From: Mariprofundus sp. KV | GTDB taxonomy: Bacteria > Pseudomonadota > Zetaproteobacteria > Mariprofundales > Mariprofundaceae | Direction: 5' to 3' | Length of the DNA: 64,000 nucleotides | NCBI RefSeq assembly: GCF_013387475.1 | Contig: NZ_VWNB01000010.1 | Location: 1 to 64,000 of the forward strand | Part shown: piece after piece, positions 18,435 to 28,189 of the stretch | Layout: the number at the start of each line of letters is the position of its first letter | Position numbering within the stretch: the stretch's first letter is position 1 | The notes under the pieces: model-generated | Databases searched by the model: none | What the model saw: only the letters and a program-made list of their open reading frames with translations | What the model was told of the DNA's origin: nothing | Translations under genes and position numbers: made by a program

Positions 18435-18802
18435 GATGCCGCGTCAGCACCCTTATTCGGCACACGCCACAGCCGCTCAAGCTGAAAGCTCTCGCGCACA
18501 TCAGGAAGGAACAGGTGCACAACCACATCTCCCATATCAACCAGCAGCCACTCCATCGCTTCCAGCCCTTCCACCTTGGCAGGCAGACCATACCGGTGCG
18601 CCACTTCGGAGACAGACTGGGAGAGCGCCTTGATCTGACGGTCTGATCGGCCACTGGCCACGATAAAGCGATCAGCAAAATCACAGCGTCCGTGTACATC
18701 AATGACCAGGATATCCTGTGCCTTTTTATCCTCCAGCGCCTCAACCAGCTCTGCAGTCATCTTCTCAAATCTCTCGTTATCTTTTGCTACCACTTCAACC
18801 AC
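18431..18802 (-). CDS. rsfS: ribosome silencing factor RsfS
   Basis: Binds ribosomal protein uL14 and blocks subunit joining when nutrients are short. The 123-residue protein has the family core: ALEDKKAQDILVIDVHG, FIVASGRSDRQIKALSQSV, and VVHLFLPDVRESFQLERLW. The start is GTG 18802, preceded by AAGGAGAA. It lies downstream of nadD by about 40 bases and overlaps rlmH, giving the nadD-rsfS-rlmH order seen in many bacteria. Confidence 0.97.
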   Translation of the reverse strand: MVEVVAKDNERFEKMTAELVEALEDKKAQDILVIDVHGRCDFADRFIVASGRSDRQIKALSQSVSEVAHRYGLPAKVEGLEAMEWLLVDMGDVVVHLFLPDVRESFQLERLWRVPNKGADAAS

Positions 18803-18843
18803 AACTTCTCCTTAATAAAAGCCGCTGACTATGTCAGGACTCC

Positions 18844-19473
18844 TCAATCCACGATCTGATAACTCTTCTCAACTTCAGCGATCACCTGTTCAGGAACCCT
18901 GCCTGCAAGTGATCGTCCCATCTCTGCATCCCGGCGCAATGCGGTAGCCGAGATATCCGGTAAATCCGGCTGCAGATAACAGTAGTGACCCGGACTCTCA
19001 CACGAACGCCACATATCAGGCTCCACCTGCTGCCAGCCTGCATGCTCAACCATCTCAGCATCCAGGCCCTGACGAGCGAACACTGCCACATTACACAACT
19101 GCAGATGTGCCGGGTATTCACGCCAGCCCGGCAACCCGGCCCATGCATCAGCCCCAAGCAGCAACCAGGGCACTATCTCAGGATTGGCCTTGCGAAACTC
19201 GCGTAGCGTCTCAACCGCTGCAACCGGCCGACCTCGTGCCACCTCCCAATCCACAACGCTGACGCGCTCATTGGCAGCAAAAACAGTCTGCAACCAGCGC
19301 AAACGCTGCATCCCGTCGGCACGGCCTGAAAGCGATCGATGCACCGGCTCCGCCGGAATCACCAGCACCTCATCCAGCCCCATCACCTGCAATCCGGCTT
19401 CAACCAGAGCCAGATGTCCATTATGCGGCGGATCAAATGTCCCGCCGAACAGCCCGACACGGTGTGCTTTCAC
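18844..19473 (-). CDS. nadD: nicotinate-nucleotide adenylyltransferase NadD
   Basis: Adenylates nicotinate mononucleotide to deamido-NAD in NAD synthesis. The nucleotidyltransferase signature GGTFDPPHNGH begins six residues after the start I choose, GTG 19473 (VKAHRVGLF), which matches family spacing. The later ISATALRRD motif (ISSTxxR type) is present. The longer open frame to 19521 runs through two palindromes, so I do not accept it. The product is 209 residues. proA lies 72 bases upstream on the same strand. Confidence 0.93.
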   Translation of the reverse strand: MKAHRVGLFGGTFDPPHNGHLALVEAGLQVMGLDEVLVIPAEPVHRSLSGRADGMQRLRWLQTVFAANERVSVVDWEVARGRPVAAVETLREFRKANPEIVPWLLLGADAWAGLPGWREYPAHLQLCNVAVFARQGLDAEMVEHAGWQQVEPDMWRSCESPGHYCYLQPDLPDISATALRRDAEMGRSLAGRVPEQVIAEVEKSYQIVD

Positions 19474-19494
19474 CGCCAAATCAGAGCGGCCACC

Positions 19495-19512
19495 CCACCC
19501 ATGGATGGGTGG
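19495..19512. repeat. palindrome of the ATGGAY-loop family, copy A
   Basis: CCACCC ATGGAT GGGTGG, a perfect six-base stem around ATGGAT. It lies in the proA-nadD spacer only five bases from copy B. The same ATGGAT/ATGGAC core recurs at 30966 and 31059, and in altered form at 33295. Confidence 0.7.
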
Positions 19513-19517
19513 CAAAG

Positions 19518-19541
19518 CCAAAAGCCATGGACGGCTTTTGG
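19518..19541. repeat. palindrome of the ATGGAY-loop family, copy B
   Basis: CCAAAAGCC ATGGAC GGCTTTTGG, a perfect nine-base stem around ATGGAC, starting four bases after the proA stop. It could act as a transcript-end hairpin for proA as well as being a repeat. Confidence 0.75.
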
Positions 19542-19545
19542 TGAA

Positions 19546-20814
19546 TCAAGAACGAACCTCGCCATGGCCGTAGACAATCCACTTCTGCGTCGTCAACCCC
19601 TCAAGTCCGACAGGGCCGCGCACATGCAAACGATCAGTTGAGATACCGATCTCAGCACCCAGACCGTACTCAAAACCATCGGCGAAACGGGTGCTGGCAT
19701 TCCACATCACGGAAGATGAGTCCACCTCGCGCAGGAAGCGGCTACCCGCCTCATAATCCTCGGTGACAATCGTTTCGGTGTGATCTGAACTGTAGGTGGC
19801 GATGTGATCCACCGCCGCATCAAGTGAATCAACGATGCGCACCGAGAGAATCGGCGCCAGATATTCAGTGGCCCAATCCTCTTCTGTAGCGATCTTCACA
19901 TCCAGTCCGGCACAGCACTCGCGTGTCTGCGCACAGCCACGCACCTCAACACCCTTCTCAAGCATCGCCTGCACCAGCGCCTGCACAGTTTCAGCAGCCA
20001 CATCACGATGGATCAGCAGTGTCTCCATGGCATTGCATACGCCATAGCGATGGGTCTTGGCATTCACGGCAATCTTCACAGCCATCTCAGCTTTGGCAGC
20101 CCTGTCCACATAAACATGGCAGATGCCATCAAGATGTTTGATCACCGGCACACGTGATTCAGCAGAGACACGCTCAATCAGTGACTTGCCGCCACGCGGG
20201 ATAATTACATCGACATACTGCTCGCTCTTCAACAGCGCACCAACCAGTGCCCGATCGGTTGAATCAATCAGCTGAATCGCATCCTGTGAAAGACCACTGT
20301 CCACCAGCGCACGACGCAGACACGCGGCAATCGCACGATTGGAGTGAATCGCCTCGGAGCCACCACGCAGAATCACCGCATTGCCCGATTTCAGACAGAG
20401 CCCGGCGGCATCAGCCGTCACATTAGGGCGCGACTCATAGATAATCCCGATCACGCCCAGCGGTACGCGCATATGGCCGATCTGAATGCCGGACGGGCGA
20501 TAGTTTAAATTGTCCACGGCACCAACGGGATCTGGCAGGGCAGCAATCTGCTCAAGCCCTTCAGCCATCGCCTCAACACGATCACCATTGAGCATCAGGC
20601 GATCTTTCATCGCTGCATCAAGGCCATTCTCATCAGCCGCCTTCATATCCAGCGCATTGGCTGCGAGAATCTCTTTCATCTCACGCCGCATCACCGCCGC
20701 AGCCAGTGTCAGCGCTCTGTTTTTGGCACTGGTGTTGGCCATACGCATCGCTTTGGCTGCAACCCGGGCCTGCTTGCCCAGCACATTGATCATATTTACC
20801 GCATCTACTTCCAT
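19546..20814 (-). CDS. proA: glutamate-5-semialdehyde dehydrogenase ProA
   Basis: Reduces gamma-glutamyl phosphate to glutamate semialdehyde, the second step of proline synthesis. It is an aldehyde dehydrogenase-fold protein of 422 residues. Visible landmarks are [28 protein letters not shown], broken here only for naming (residues about 130-157), the [11 protein letters not shown] stretch, the catalytic Cys in [13 protein letters not shown] near residue 255, and [20 protein letters not shown]. proB lies directly upstream (42 bases), so proB-proA form an operon, with nadD following. Confidence 0.97.
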   Translation of the reverse strand: MEVDAVNMINVLGKQARVAAKAMRMANTSAKNRALTLAAAVMRREMKEILAANALDMKAADENGLDAAMKDRLMLNGDRVEAMAEGLEQIAALPDPVGAVDNLNYRPSGIQIGHMRVPLGVIGIIYESRPNVTADAAGLCLKSGNAVILRGGSEAIHSNRAIAACLRRALVDSGLSQDAIQLIDSTDRALVGALLKSEQYVDVIIPRGGKSLIERVSAESRVPVIKHLDGICHVYVDRAAKAEMAVKIAVNAKTHRYGVCNAMETLLIHRDVAAETVQALVQAMLEKGVEVRGCAQTRECCAGLDVKIATEEDWATEYLAPILSVRIVDSLDAAVDHIATYSSDHTETIVTEDYEAGSRFLREVDSSSVMWNASTRFADGFEYGLGAEIGISTDRLHVRGPVGLEGLTTQKWIVYGHGEVRS

Positions 20815-20856
20815 GCTCGTATACTCCCGAACCTTTCTGAACAGTATCTGTTCAGA

Positions 20857-21996
20857 TCAATCAGTGTCCTCTCTGCACAACACCAGATTATCACGATGAA
20901 TCACCGCTGAGAAATCGCGGTAACCCAGTATCGCTTCAATATCACTGCTGGCGTGCCCCATAATTCGCTTCAACTCTTCAGAGGTGTAGTTGCACAATCC
21001 GCGCGCAATCACACCCTCAGCGCCGACAATCTCTACGCACTCACCCTTATCAAAACGGCCGCTCACCTGTTTCACGCCAACAGGCAACAGGCTGCTGCCT
21101 TTGCCCACAATGGCCTGCTCAGCTCCGGCATCAACATAAATTTCGCCCTTGGGTGAGAGCACCTCAAGAATCCAGTGTTTGCGTCGTGTCTGCCTGTCGA
21201 CACCACAAAGAAACAGCGTGCCCTCATCCTCGCCGGCCAGCAGGCGTGATAACCTGCCACTCTCCTTGCCGCTGATAATGGCTGCGGTGACACCACCGGT
21301 GGTGGCCACTCTGGCTGCAGATATTTTACTGCCCATACCACCGGTACCGAATGCGGAGCCGGTATCACCGGCCATTTCCACATGCTCCTCGTTCAGGTGT
21401 TCGATCACACCGACACGCCTGGCATCGCTATGTGTTGTCGGATTTTTATCGTAGAGACCATCGACATCGGTCAGCATCACCAGCAGATCGGCATCAACCA
21501 CGAGACTGACCAGTGCACCAAGTGAGTCGTTATCGCCAAACTTGATCTCTGCCACCACGACCGTGTCATTCTCATTGACGATCGGCACCACGCCTGCAGA
21601 GAAGAGTGTTTCACTGGTATTGCTGGCATTGAGATAACGACGACGGTGCCTTAAATCATCCTTGGTCAGCAACATCTGCGCCACGGTTCTGCCATGTCTG
21701 GCAAATGATCTGGCGTAAGCACTCATCAGCATCGGCTGACCTATGGCTGCAGCAGCCTGCTTCTCATGTACCGAGAGGGTGCGCCCCAGCCAGCCCAACT
21801 GCACACGACCCAGCGCAACCGAACCTGAAGTCACCACGACCACATCCACACCACTGCCCATACAGCTCTGCAGCTCATCCACCACCCGGTCAATGACATC
21901 CTGACGGACACCGTGCTCGGCATCGGCCAGCAGCGAGCTGCCGATCTTCACGACAACGCGGCGGGCATGGCCCAGATCACTCCTCGAACGAATCAT
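20857..21996 (-). CDS. proB: glutamate 5-kinase ProB with PUA domain
   Basis: Phosphorylates glutamate in the first, usually proline-inhibited, step of proline synthesis. The amino acid kinase domain (about residues 10-260) shows RRVVVKIGSSLL, SGSVALG, NENDTV and DVDGLYDKNP. A C-terminal PUA domain follows at about 280-360 (GEIYVDAGAEQAIVGKGSSLLPVGV). Length 379 is typical. It begins inside the last 20 bases of obgE, so translation is probably coupled to that GTPase. Confidence 0.97.
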   Translation of the reverse strand: MIRSRSDLGHARRVVVKIGSSLLADAEHGVRQDVIDRVVDELQSCMGSGVDVVVVTSGSVALGRVQLGWLGRTLSVHEKQAAAAIGQPMLMSAYARSFARHGRTVAQMLLTKDDLRHRRRYLNASNTSETLFSAGVVPIVNENDTVVVAEIKFGDNDSLGALVSLVVDADLLVMLTDVDGLYDKNPTTHSDARRVGVIEHLNEEHVEMAGDTGSAFGTGGMGSKISAARVATTGGVTAAIISGKESGRLSRLLAGEDEGTLFLCGVDRQTRRKHWILEVLSPKGEIYVDAGAEQAIVGKGSSLLPVGVKQVSGRFDKGECVEIVGAEGVIARGLCNYTSEELKRIMGHASSDIEAILGYRDFSAVIHRDNLVLCREDTD

Positions 21997-23056
21997 TTAA
22001 CTCCTCAATCGCCTCAATTTTATCGGCTTCCCTGTCAGCAGCCTCTTTAGCCAGTCTGGCCCGCAGATTCAGTACCTGCTCATAGATACGGTGCAGAAGT
22101 TGCTGCACCCCTTCGCCACTGACTGCCGAGATAAAATAGGTCTCAAGCCCCATCGTGGCAATCTCTTCTTCGATGGCCAGACGCTCTTCATCAAGCAGTG
22201 CATCGCACTTATTAAATACCAGCAGCTTCGGCTTATCGGTCAGGGCATCACCATACCCCGCCAGCTCACCGTTAATCTCTTCAATCTGCTCACGAACCGG
22301 TTTGCCATCCTCACACGCCGCATCCACCATATGCAGCAGCACGGCGGTACGCTCAATGTGACGCAGGAAGCGATGTCCCAGCCCTTTACCTTCATGCGCC
22401 CCTTCAATCAAACCGGGGATATCGGCAACAACAAAACCGTCACCATCATCCATAAATACCTGACCCAGCATCGGTTTAATCGTGGTAAACGGATAGTCGG
22501 CAATCTTCGGACGTGCATTGGAGATGCGTGCCAGCAGGGTGGATTTGCCTGCATTGGGCAGGCCAACAAGACCGACATCGGCCATCAGCTTCAGCTCCAG
22601 ATAACGGATGCCCTGCTCACCCTCCATGCCGGGCTGACAGTAACGCGGAGCGCGGTTGGTACTGGTTGCAAAGCGGGCGTTGCCCATGCCACCGGCACCG
22701 CCACGGGCGACAAAGAACTCCTCACCATCGTGAGACATATCAGCCAGAATATGGCCATCCTCATCCTTCACGATCGTGCCGATCGGCACCTCAACCACAA
22801 CATCGGTACCATATTTGCCATGACAGTCAGAGCCCATGCCGGACTGGCCATTCTTGGCGATCAGGCGTTTGCGCAGATAGAGCTCCTGCAGCGTGTTTTT
22901 TCGCGCTGATGCAACGAAGATGACATGGCCTCCGCGACCACCGTCACCACCATCGGGGCCACCTCTGGGGATATACTTCTCTCGTCGGAATGAACTACAC
23001 CCTTTGCCACCGTTGCCGGCACGTACTTCAACCCTTACTTCATCAATAAATCGCAT
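21977..23056 (-). CDS. obgE: Obg/CgtA GTPase
   Basis: Ribosome-associated GTPase that monitors large-subunit assembly and (p)ppGpp. The N-terminal glycine-rich Obg fold (about residues 1-158; GNGGKGCSSFRREKY, GGDGGRGGHV) precedes the G domain: G1 GLPNAGKST, G2 in YPFTTIKP, G3 DIPGLIEGA and G4 FNKCD. The C-terminal tail is short and acidic. The order rplU-rpmA-obgE-proB, all minus strand here, is a common bacterial cluster. Confidence 0.98.
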   Translation of the reverse strand: MRFIDEVRVEVRAGNGGKGCSSFRREKYIPRGGPDGGDGGRGGHVIFVASARKNTLQELYLRKRLIAKNGQSGMGSDCHGKYGTDVVVEVPIGTIVKDEDGHILADMSHDGEEFFVARGGAGGMGNARFATSTNRAPRYCQPGMEGEQGIRYLELKLMADVGLVGLPNAGKSTLLARISNARPKIADYPFTTIKPMLGQVFMDDGDGFVVADIPGLIEGAHEGKGLGHRFLRHIERTAVLLHMVDAACEDGKPVREQIEEINGELAGYGDALTDKPKLLVFNKCDALLDEERLAIEEEIATMGLETYFISAVSGEGVQQLLHRIYEQVLNLRARLAKEAADREADKIEAIEELNDSFEE

Positions 23057-23155
23057 GCTGTATTACACCATATTTACATCGAACCACAAAGGCAGCAGAT
23101 GAATTGTCCGTTGGGCACATTCAATCTGGCGCATCGTGGTGAATTTTTCACAAAC

Positions 23156-23187
23156 AAAAAAGGGGTGCGACAAGCGCACCCCTTTTT
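23156..23187 (-). terminator. bidirectional-looking intrinsic terminator after rpmA
   Basis: Stem AGGGGTGCG (23161-23169), loop ACAAG, stem CGCACCCCT (23175-23183), flanked by A-run and T-run on the two sides. It lies just downstream of rpmA on the minus strand and would end the rplU-rpmA transcript before obgE, implying that obgE has its own promoter or depends on read-through. Confidence 0.85.
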
Positions 23188-23209
23188 AAAGTTTTGAGCT
23201 TAACTACCC

Positions 23210-23458
23210 TCAGGCAGTTACACGTACAGTCGTACGACCAGCGCTCTTGTAGTATTCAACCTTACCGTCGGTCAGAGCGAACAGGGTGTAGTCGCGACCA
23301 CAGCCTACGTTATCGCCCGGGCGGATTTTAGTGCCGCGCTGACGAACAAGGATGTTGCCGGCAATTACAGCTTCGCCGCCATATTTTTTAACGCCGAGGC
23401 GTTTGGAATTGGAATCGCGTCCGTTACGACTGGAACCACCAGCTTTCTTATGTGCCAT
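23210..23458 (-). CDS. rpmA: 50S ribosomal protein L27 (bL27)
   Basis: Large-subunit protein whose N-terminus reaches the peptidyl transferase centre. The sequence [20 protein letters not shown] begins without the Firmicutes-type cleaved extension, as in other Gram-negatives. Length 82 residues. It follows rplU by three bases, so the two are co-translated, and a strong terminator lies 22 bases after its stop. Confidence 0.98.
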   Translation of the reverse strand: MAHKKAGGSSRNGRDSNSKRLGVKKYGGEAVIAGNILVRQRGTKIRPGDNVGCGRDYTLFALTDGKVEYYKSAGRTTVRVTA

Positions 23459-23461
23459 GGT

Positions 23462-23770
23462 TTACTCCTTGATCTTTTCGATACGCACAGAGGTGAAGCT
23501 CTGGCGATGACCCTGGGTCAAACGATAGTTTTTACGGCGACGCTTCTTGAAGACAACAATCTTCTGTCCACGGCCTGATTCAGTGACGACACCGGTTACC
23601 GATGCTTTTGCAGCATCTTCGCCAGCCTTGATGGATTCGCCTTCGCCAACCATCAGAACATCATCAAATGTTACTTTTTTTCCGGTCTCAACATCCAGCT
23701 TCTCAACGCGCAGGAGATCACCTTCCTGAACACGGTACTGTTTGCCACCAGTTTTGATTACAGCGTACAT
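23462..23770 (-). CDS. rplU: 50S ribosomal protein L21 (bL21)
   Basis: Binds 23S rRNA with L20. The protein begins [18 protein letters not shown] and ends with the RNA-binding basic stretch [16 protein letters not shown]. Length 102 residues. It lies 17 bases downstream of rpmE and directly ahead of rpmA. Confidence 0.98.
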   Translation of the reverse strand: MYAVIKTGGKQYRVQEGDLLRVEKLDVETGKKVTFDDVLMVGEGESIKAGEDAAKASVTGVVTESGRGQKIVVFKKRRRKNYRLTQGHRQSFTSVRIEKIKE

Positions 23771-23787
23771 CTAAAACTCCAATCGCC

Positions 23788-24000
23788 TTACGCAGCTTTC
23801 GCAGGCTTGCCGTATTTCTTATAGAAGCGCTCAACACGACCTTCCGTGTCCATGATCTTCTGCTTACCGGTATAGAACGGATGGCAGGAAGAACAAATCT
23901 CCACGTGGATGTCGCCTTTACTAGAGCGCGTCTCAAATGTGTTTCCGCAAGAACAAGTTACCTTGGATGCGAGATATTCTGGATGAATGTCTGCTTTCAC
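23788..24000 (-). CDS. rpmE: 50S ribosomal protein L31 (bL31), zinc-binding form
   Basis: Large-subunit protein of 70 residues starting [16 protein letters not shown]. The four zinc ligands are kept: CSC near residues 16-18 and CSSC near 37-40, so this is the zinc-containing (C+) form rather than the zinc-free paralogue used under zinc starvation. It leads the rpmE-rplU-rpmA unit; the placement of rpmE directly before rplU is less usual. Confidence 0.97.
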   Translation of the reverse strand: MKADIHPEYLASKVTCSCGNTFETRSSKGDIHVEICSSCHPFYTGKQKIMDTEGRVERFYKKYGKPAKAA

Positions 24001-24343
24001 GTCATTTCTCCGTCAATTTTTAAGGGGCGCGATTTCTAGCGTCCCTGCTCCGGTTAATCAAGCACTAAAACGAGGTTTTTCTCTGATTGATCGATTTGCA
24101 TGCAGATAATCTTCTATCTGCCCCTCTCAACCACTTCAATGGCATAGCCATCAGAGCCTTCTACAGATGCAACAGGGCTGTTGGGCCACCCTCATCAGAC
24201 CGGGCTGGCGGCTGACTACTCCGCCATTGCGGCGCACCCTAACACAGATCCAACAGATATTCTCTACACCAATCGCAATGCGACCAGGGCCGCTACGGAA
24301 TCATCATACTATATATAGATTGCAGAGTGGTAGCTTCCAGCAG
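24001..24343. other. intergenic gap between rpmE and nhaD
   Basis: About 340 bases with no convincing gene. It must hold the rpmE promoter on the minus strand. Short protein-like stretches appear in two frames: on the minus strand a 20-codon piece ending ...SDGYAIEVVERGR-stop at about 24119, and on the plus strand a piece ending ...YTNRNATRAATESSYYI-stop at about 24319. Neither has a start codon, so this could be a decayed gene or chance. No RNA family was recognised. Confidence 0.35.
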
Positions 24344-25759
24344 TTAAAATGCCATACCAGAGATCCAGTAGTGGACAGCGATGGAGGCGGCATAACCCAG
24401 AAAGATAGCCCATGTCCACTTCAGGTGGCTAAAGAAGGTGTAGGCGCCGCGGGCCTGGCCCATCAGAGCAACGCCTGCCGCAGAGCCGATCGAGAGCAGC
24501 GAGCCGCCCACACCTGCTGTAAGCGTCACCAGCAGCCACTGATTCACGCTCATATCAGGCACCATACTCAACACGGCAAACATCACAGGAATATTGTCAA
24601 CGATCGCAGAGAGGAAGCCGACAAGGATATTCGCCCAGCTCGCTCCCAGCTGATCATACATCAGATGCGAGGTTAGGTTCAGGTATCCCAGCGCACCCAG
24701 GCCACCCACGCAGAGGATAACACCGTAAAAGAACATCAGCGTATCCCACTCCGAGCGCTGCAATTGATGGAAAATATCAAATGGAGGGCCTCCTGGAGTG
24801 CCATCCAGCTGCGTATTGCCTTCGAACGACACCTCAAAGCCCATCTGAGACTTTTTCAACCAGTAGCCATAGAATTTCAGCAGGCCCAAACCAGTCATCA
24901 TACCCAGCATCGATGGCAGATGAAGAACACTGTGGAAAGAGACGGCCAGGGCGATCGTAAACAGGAACATGGCAATAATGATAAAACCACCCTGTTTTAC
25001 CTGAATATCCTCTTTCACAGCTTCGGGCACGGCATTGGGTACAAACATCACCATGATCGCTGCCGGCACAAGCCAGTTGACCAGCGAGGGGAAAAACAGC
25101 GCAAAGAACTCCTGGAAATGAACCTGTCCACTCTGCCAAACCATCAATGTGGTGATATCACCAAACGGGCTGAATGCGCCACCGGCATTGGCTGCCACCA
25201 CGATATTAATACAACCCAGCGACACAAATTTCGCATTATCCCGGGCAACTGCCATTACCACAGCGGCCATCACCAGTGCGGTGGTCAGATTATCGGCAAC
25301 AGGCGAGATAAAGAAGGCCAGCAAGCCTGTCAGCCAGAATATGCTCTTCAGCGACAACCCTTTTGAAACCAGGAATGCCCGCAGCGCTGAAAACACATCC
25401 CGCTCTTCCATCGTATTAACATAGGTCATGGCAGCAAGCAGGAAAAGCAGCAGCTCGGCATACTCAAGGATATTATGCTGCACCAGTGCATGCGCAGAGT
25501 GCGTATCCCCCACAGAGTTAAAGGCAATAGCCACCAGTATCCAGATCAATCCGGCAGCAACCATGACCGGCTTGGATTTACGCAGATGCAGCGCCTCTTC
25601 GGCAATGACCAGCGCGTAGGCGAAAACAAACAGAACCAGAGCAGAGATACCGTACCATGTGGTGGTCATATCAATCGGGGCCGCAGCACCGGATGCGAGC
25701 GCCACAGATGGCAGCAGCAGTGCCAGCAGCGTTGGTATCAATAATGAGATTCGAGTCAT
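24344..25759 (-). CDS. nhaD: NhaD-type sodium/proton antiporter
   Basis: Inner-membrane Na+(Li+)/H+ exchanger of the ion transporter superfamily, active at alkaline pH and in salt. The N-terminus (MTRISLLIPTLLALLLPSVA) may be a first helix or signal; about 12 transmembrane helices follow. Typical NhaD segments are ISPVADNLTTALVMAAVV, GGAFSPFGDITTLMVWQSG and VDNIPVMFAVL. ATG 25759 is chosen because AGGA lies upstream and the protein then has family length (471); the open frame runs 28 codons further with no support. It lies next to a second antiporter gene on the same strand, about 110 bases apart. Confidence 0.93.
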   Translation of the reverse strand: MTRISLLIPTLLALLLPSVALASGAAAPIDMTTTWYGISALVLFVFAYALVIAEEALHLRKSKPVMVAAGLIWILVAIAFNSVGDTHSAHALVQHNILEYAELLLFLLAAMTYVNTMEERDVFSALRAFLVSKGLSLKSIFWLTGLLAFFISPVADNLTTALVMAAVVMAVARDNAKFVSLGCINIVVAANAGGAFSPFGDITTLMVWQSGQVHFQEFFALFFPSLVNWLVPAAIMVMFVPNAVPEAVKEDIQVKQGGFIIIAMFLFTIALAVSFHSVLHLPSMLGMMTGLGLLKFYGYWLKKSQMGFEVSFEGNTQLDGTPGGPPFDIFHQLQRSEWDTLMFFYGVILCVGGLGALGYLNLTSHLMYDQLGASWANILVGFLSAIVDNIPVMFAVLSMVPDMSVNQWLLVTLTAGVGGSLLSIGSAAGVALMGQARGAYTFFSHLKWTWAIFLGYAASIAVHYWISGMAF

Positions 25760-25867
25760 GATTAGTTCCTTTCGCAGCATATTAAACCAGAGCGGGGGAG
25801 ATTTGAACCATTGCAATGCGAGTCTGTCCAGCACAAGCGCCAATATCCTTCAATTTTTATCATTCGT

Positions 25868-27037
25868 CTACTCGTGCTTTGGAAGAACACCATCCCGCCG
25901 CGCCAGCCGTTTCACCATCATCATCCAGCCCGGACTGAACAGCAGCGTCATGGCAATCACAATCACCGTCAGCTCTTGCAACTCAGGCGACAGGATGCCG
26001 GCAAAGACGCCCACAGTTGCAAGCAGAAAGGAGAACTCCCCGATCTGGCTTAACAGGCCGCCGGTGATCAGTGCATGTTCCCAATCCTCTCCAAGTGCAC
26101 GCATCACAAATACATTCACACCAGAGTTAAAGAGAAAGACCAGCATCGTAGCACCACACACCAGCAGCAGATGCGACTGCAGATAATCGACATTCACCAT
26201 CATGCCGACCGAAAGAAAGAAGATCATCACGAAGATGATATAGACCGACTCCAGATGATCATGCACCCATTCGGACTGATCGCTGGAGGCCAGCAGCATA
26301 CCGGCCAGAAATGCCCCCAATCCCGGGGAGAGACCAAGCCATGAGGTCAATGTTGCAGCCCCCAGACAGAGAAGCAGGCCAAGCAATACACGCTTTTCTA
26401 CACTGCCTTTAAGAAACTCAGGGATATGAAAACTGCCGGTACGCATCAGGAAGATCACCAGCGCCAGCACGGCAACACCACCAACCACCTGCTTGATCAG
26501 GGCTGCCGTCTCCAGTTCACCATCACCCATCAGGGAGAGTACAATCATCATCGGCACAATCGCCATATCCTGTACCAGCAGCACGCCCACGGCATTCTGA
26601 CCGAACGGCTCATCCATCTCACCGGAGTCCTGCAACTCTTTCAGCACCACGGCGGTACTGGAGAGGGAGATGACAAAACCAAAGAGGATGCCAAGCGTTG
26701 TCGGCATCGAGAAGGCCCATACCAGTGCCACGCAGGCCGTCACACTGACCAGCACCTGCACCGCTGTACCAATCACCGCAATTTTCCAGCGCTGCATCAG
26801 CCTGGGTATCGAGACCTCCATGCCGACAAAGAAGAGCAGCATCACCACGCCGATCTCACCGACACGGGTTACCATGTGCTGATCATCAATCACCCCGAGC
26901 ATCGACGGCCCGAGCATAATACCGGTAACAATATAGGCCACCACAATCGGTAGCCCCATACGCACGGTGAGATAGCCTATGCCCAGCGCCAGCAGGAGCA
27001 CGATCGAGATGTTCATCATCATGGGATCGAGATGCAT
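25868..27037 (-). CDS. cation/proton antiporter of the CPA2 family, membrane domain only
   Basis: Kef/NapA-type exchanger with about 12 helices in 389 residues and no cytoplasmic RCK domain. Conserved regions are GLPIVVAYIVTGIMLGPSML near the N-terminus, SLSSTAVVLKELQDSGE, VLLVQDMAIVPMMI, and LGLSPGLGAFLAGMLLASS. The ion could be Na+ or K+. ATG 27037 is preceded by AAGGAT. It shares a 230-base region with the divergent purC and lies upstream of nhaD, so the two antiporters may be one transcript. Confidence 0.9.
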   Translation of the reverse strand: MHLDPMMMNISIVLLLALGIGYLTVRMGLPIVVAYIVTGIMLGPSMLGVIDDQHMVTRVGEIGVVMLLFFVGMEVSIPRLMQRWKIAVIGTAVQVLVSVTACVALVWAFSMPTTLGILFGFVISLSSTAVVLKELQDSGEMDEPFGQNAVGVLLVQDMAIVPMMIVLSLMGDGELETAALIKQVVGGVAVLALVIFLMRTGSFHIPEFLKGSVEKRVLLGLLLCLGAATLTSWLGLSPGLGAFLAGMLLASSDQSEWVHDHLESVYIIFVMIFFLSVGMMVNVDYLQSHLLLVCGATMLVFLFNSGVNVFVMRALGEDWEHALITGGLLSQIGEFSFLLATVGVFAGILSPELQELTVIVIAMTLLFSPGWMMMVKRLARRDGVLPKHE

Positions 27038-27268
27038 AATTAAAATCCTTTGTCTGCCAAGAAATCCTTTCTAAAGCATTAGTTTTACATAAAACATCAT
27101 GAAAGCAAGCTTCATGCTGACTCAGCCCGGCGTGGTCGATCCTTCTGCCAAACAGATAACATATCGACATTGCCTGTGATATCATAACCCTCTTTGTCTT
27201 GTCTGTTTCACAATAATCGGGCATTTTTCGCCGCTTTCGTAAACCAGACACCCTCGGGAGAACCTGCC

Positions 27269-28150
27269 ATGAATGCCATGATGCATGCCGACATCAAAAG
27301 CCTGAAACTACTGCATAGCGGTAAAGTGCGAGATATGTATGAGATTGATGAGAACCATCTGCTCATCGTCACGACCGATCGCCTCTCCGCTTTCGACGTG
27401 ATAATGCCTACCCCGATTCCGGGCAAAGGTACGGTGCTCAATGCAGTATCCGACTTCTGGTTCAAAAAACTCGCTCATATCGTACCCAACCACTCAGCAG
27501 CGATGACACTTGAAGAGGCGATTCCTGATGCAGATGAGCGTGAGCGCGTTCGCAGCCACGCCATTGTCGTCAAGCGGCTGAAACCACTGCCGATTGAGGC
27601 GATCGTACGCGGCTACCTGATCGGTTCAGGCTGGAAAGAGTACCAGAAGCAGGGCTCTGTCTGCGGCATCAAGCTGCCGGATGGCCTGATCCTGGCTGAT
27701 CAGCTGCCAGAGCCGATCTTCACCCCATCCACCAAAGCAGCGGTTGGTGATCATGATGAGAACATCGATTTCGAAAGTATGTGCGAGATTATCGGCAGCG
27801 ACCTGGCCACCCAGGTGCGTGATATAAGCCTGCAGCTCTACAGGGAGGCTGCAGCTTTCGCACTGGAGAAGGGCATTATCATTGCCGACACCAAATTTGA
27901 GTTCGGCCTTGATGCCGATGGCAATCTGGCGCTGATCGATGAGGTGCTCACCCCTGACTCTTCACGCTTCTGGCCGATCTCCGAGTACAAGCCGGGCGTG
28001 AGCCCGCCAAGTTTCGACAAGCAGATCGTACGCGACTGGCTGGAGACGCTGGATTGGAACAAGAAGGCTCCTGGCCCTGTGATTCCCGATGCAATTAAGG
28101 ATAAAACAGCCGAGAAGTACCTTGAGGCATTAAAGACGCTGTCCAGCTGA
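27269..28150 (+). CDS. purC: phosphoribosylaminoimidazole-succinocarboxamide synthase PurC
   Basis: Joins aspartate to CAIR in purine synthesis, using ATP. The glycine-rich ATP loop is [11 protein letters not shown]; the substrate signature includes [18 protein letters not shown], and the C-terminal half has [15 protein letters not shown]. At 293 residues it is the longer form of PurC. ATG 27269 has GGGAG eight bases upstream; the open frame extends 25 codons further up but lacks support. It is followed after 39 bases by a Ca2+/Na+ exchanger gene. Confidence 0.96.
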   Translation: MNAMMHADIKSLKLLHSGKVRDMYEIDENHLLIVTTDRLSAFDVIMPTPIPGKGTVLNAVSDFWFKKLAHIVPNHSAAMTLEEAIPDADERERVRSHAIVVKRLKPLPIEAIVRGYLIGSGWKEYQKQGSVCGIKLPDGLILADQLPEPIFTPSTKAAVGDHDENIDFESMCEIIGSDLATQVRDISLQLYREAAAFALEKGIIIADTKFEFGLDADGNLALIDEVLTPDSSRFWPISEYKPGVSPPSFDKQIVRDWLETLDWNKKAPGPVIPDAIKDKTAEKYLEALKTLSS

Positions 28151-28189
28151 ACCGATAGGTAGAGCAGTCCATAGAGAGGGGAGGGTTTA

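Noticed and set aside
22091-22909. 272-codon open frame on the plus strand
   Set aside because: Antisense of obgE, which has complete GTPase motifs.
24167-24676. 169-codon plus-strand open frame across the rpmE-nhaD gap
   Set aside because: Most of it is antisense to nhaD; the part in the gap has no motif and no ribosome site.
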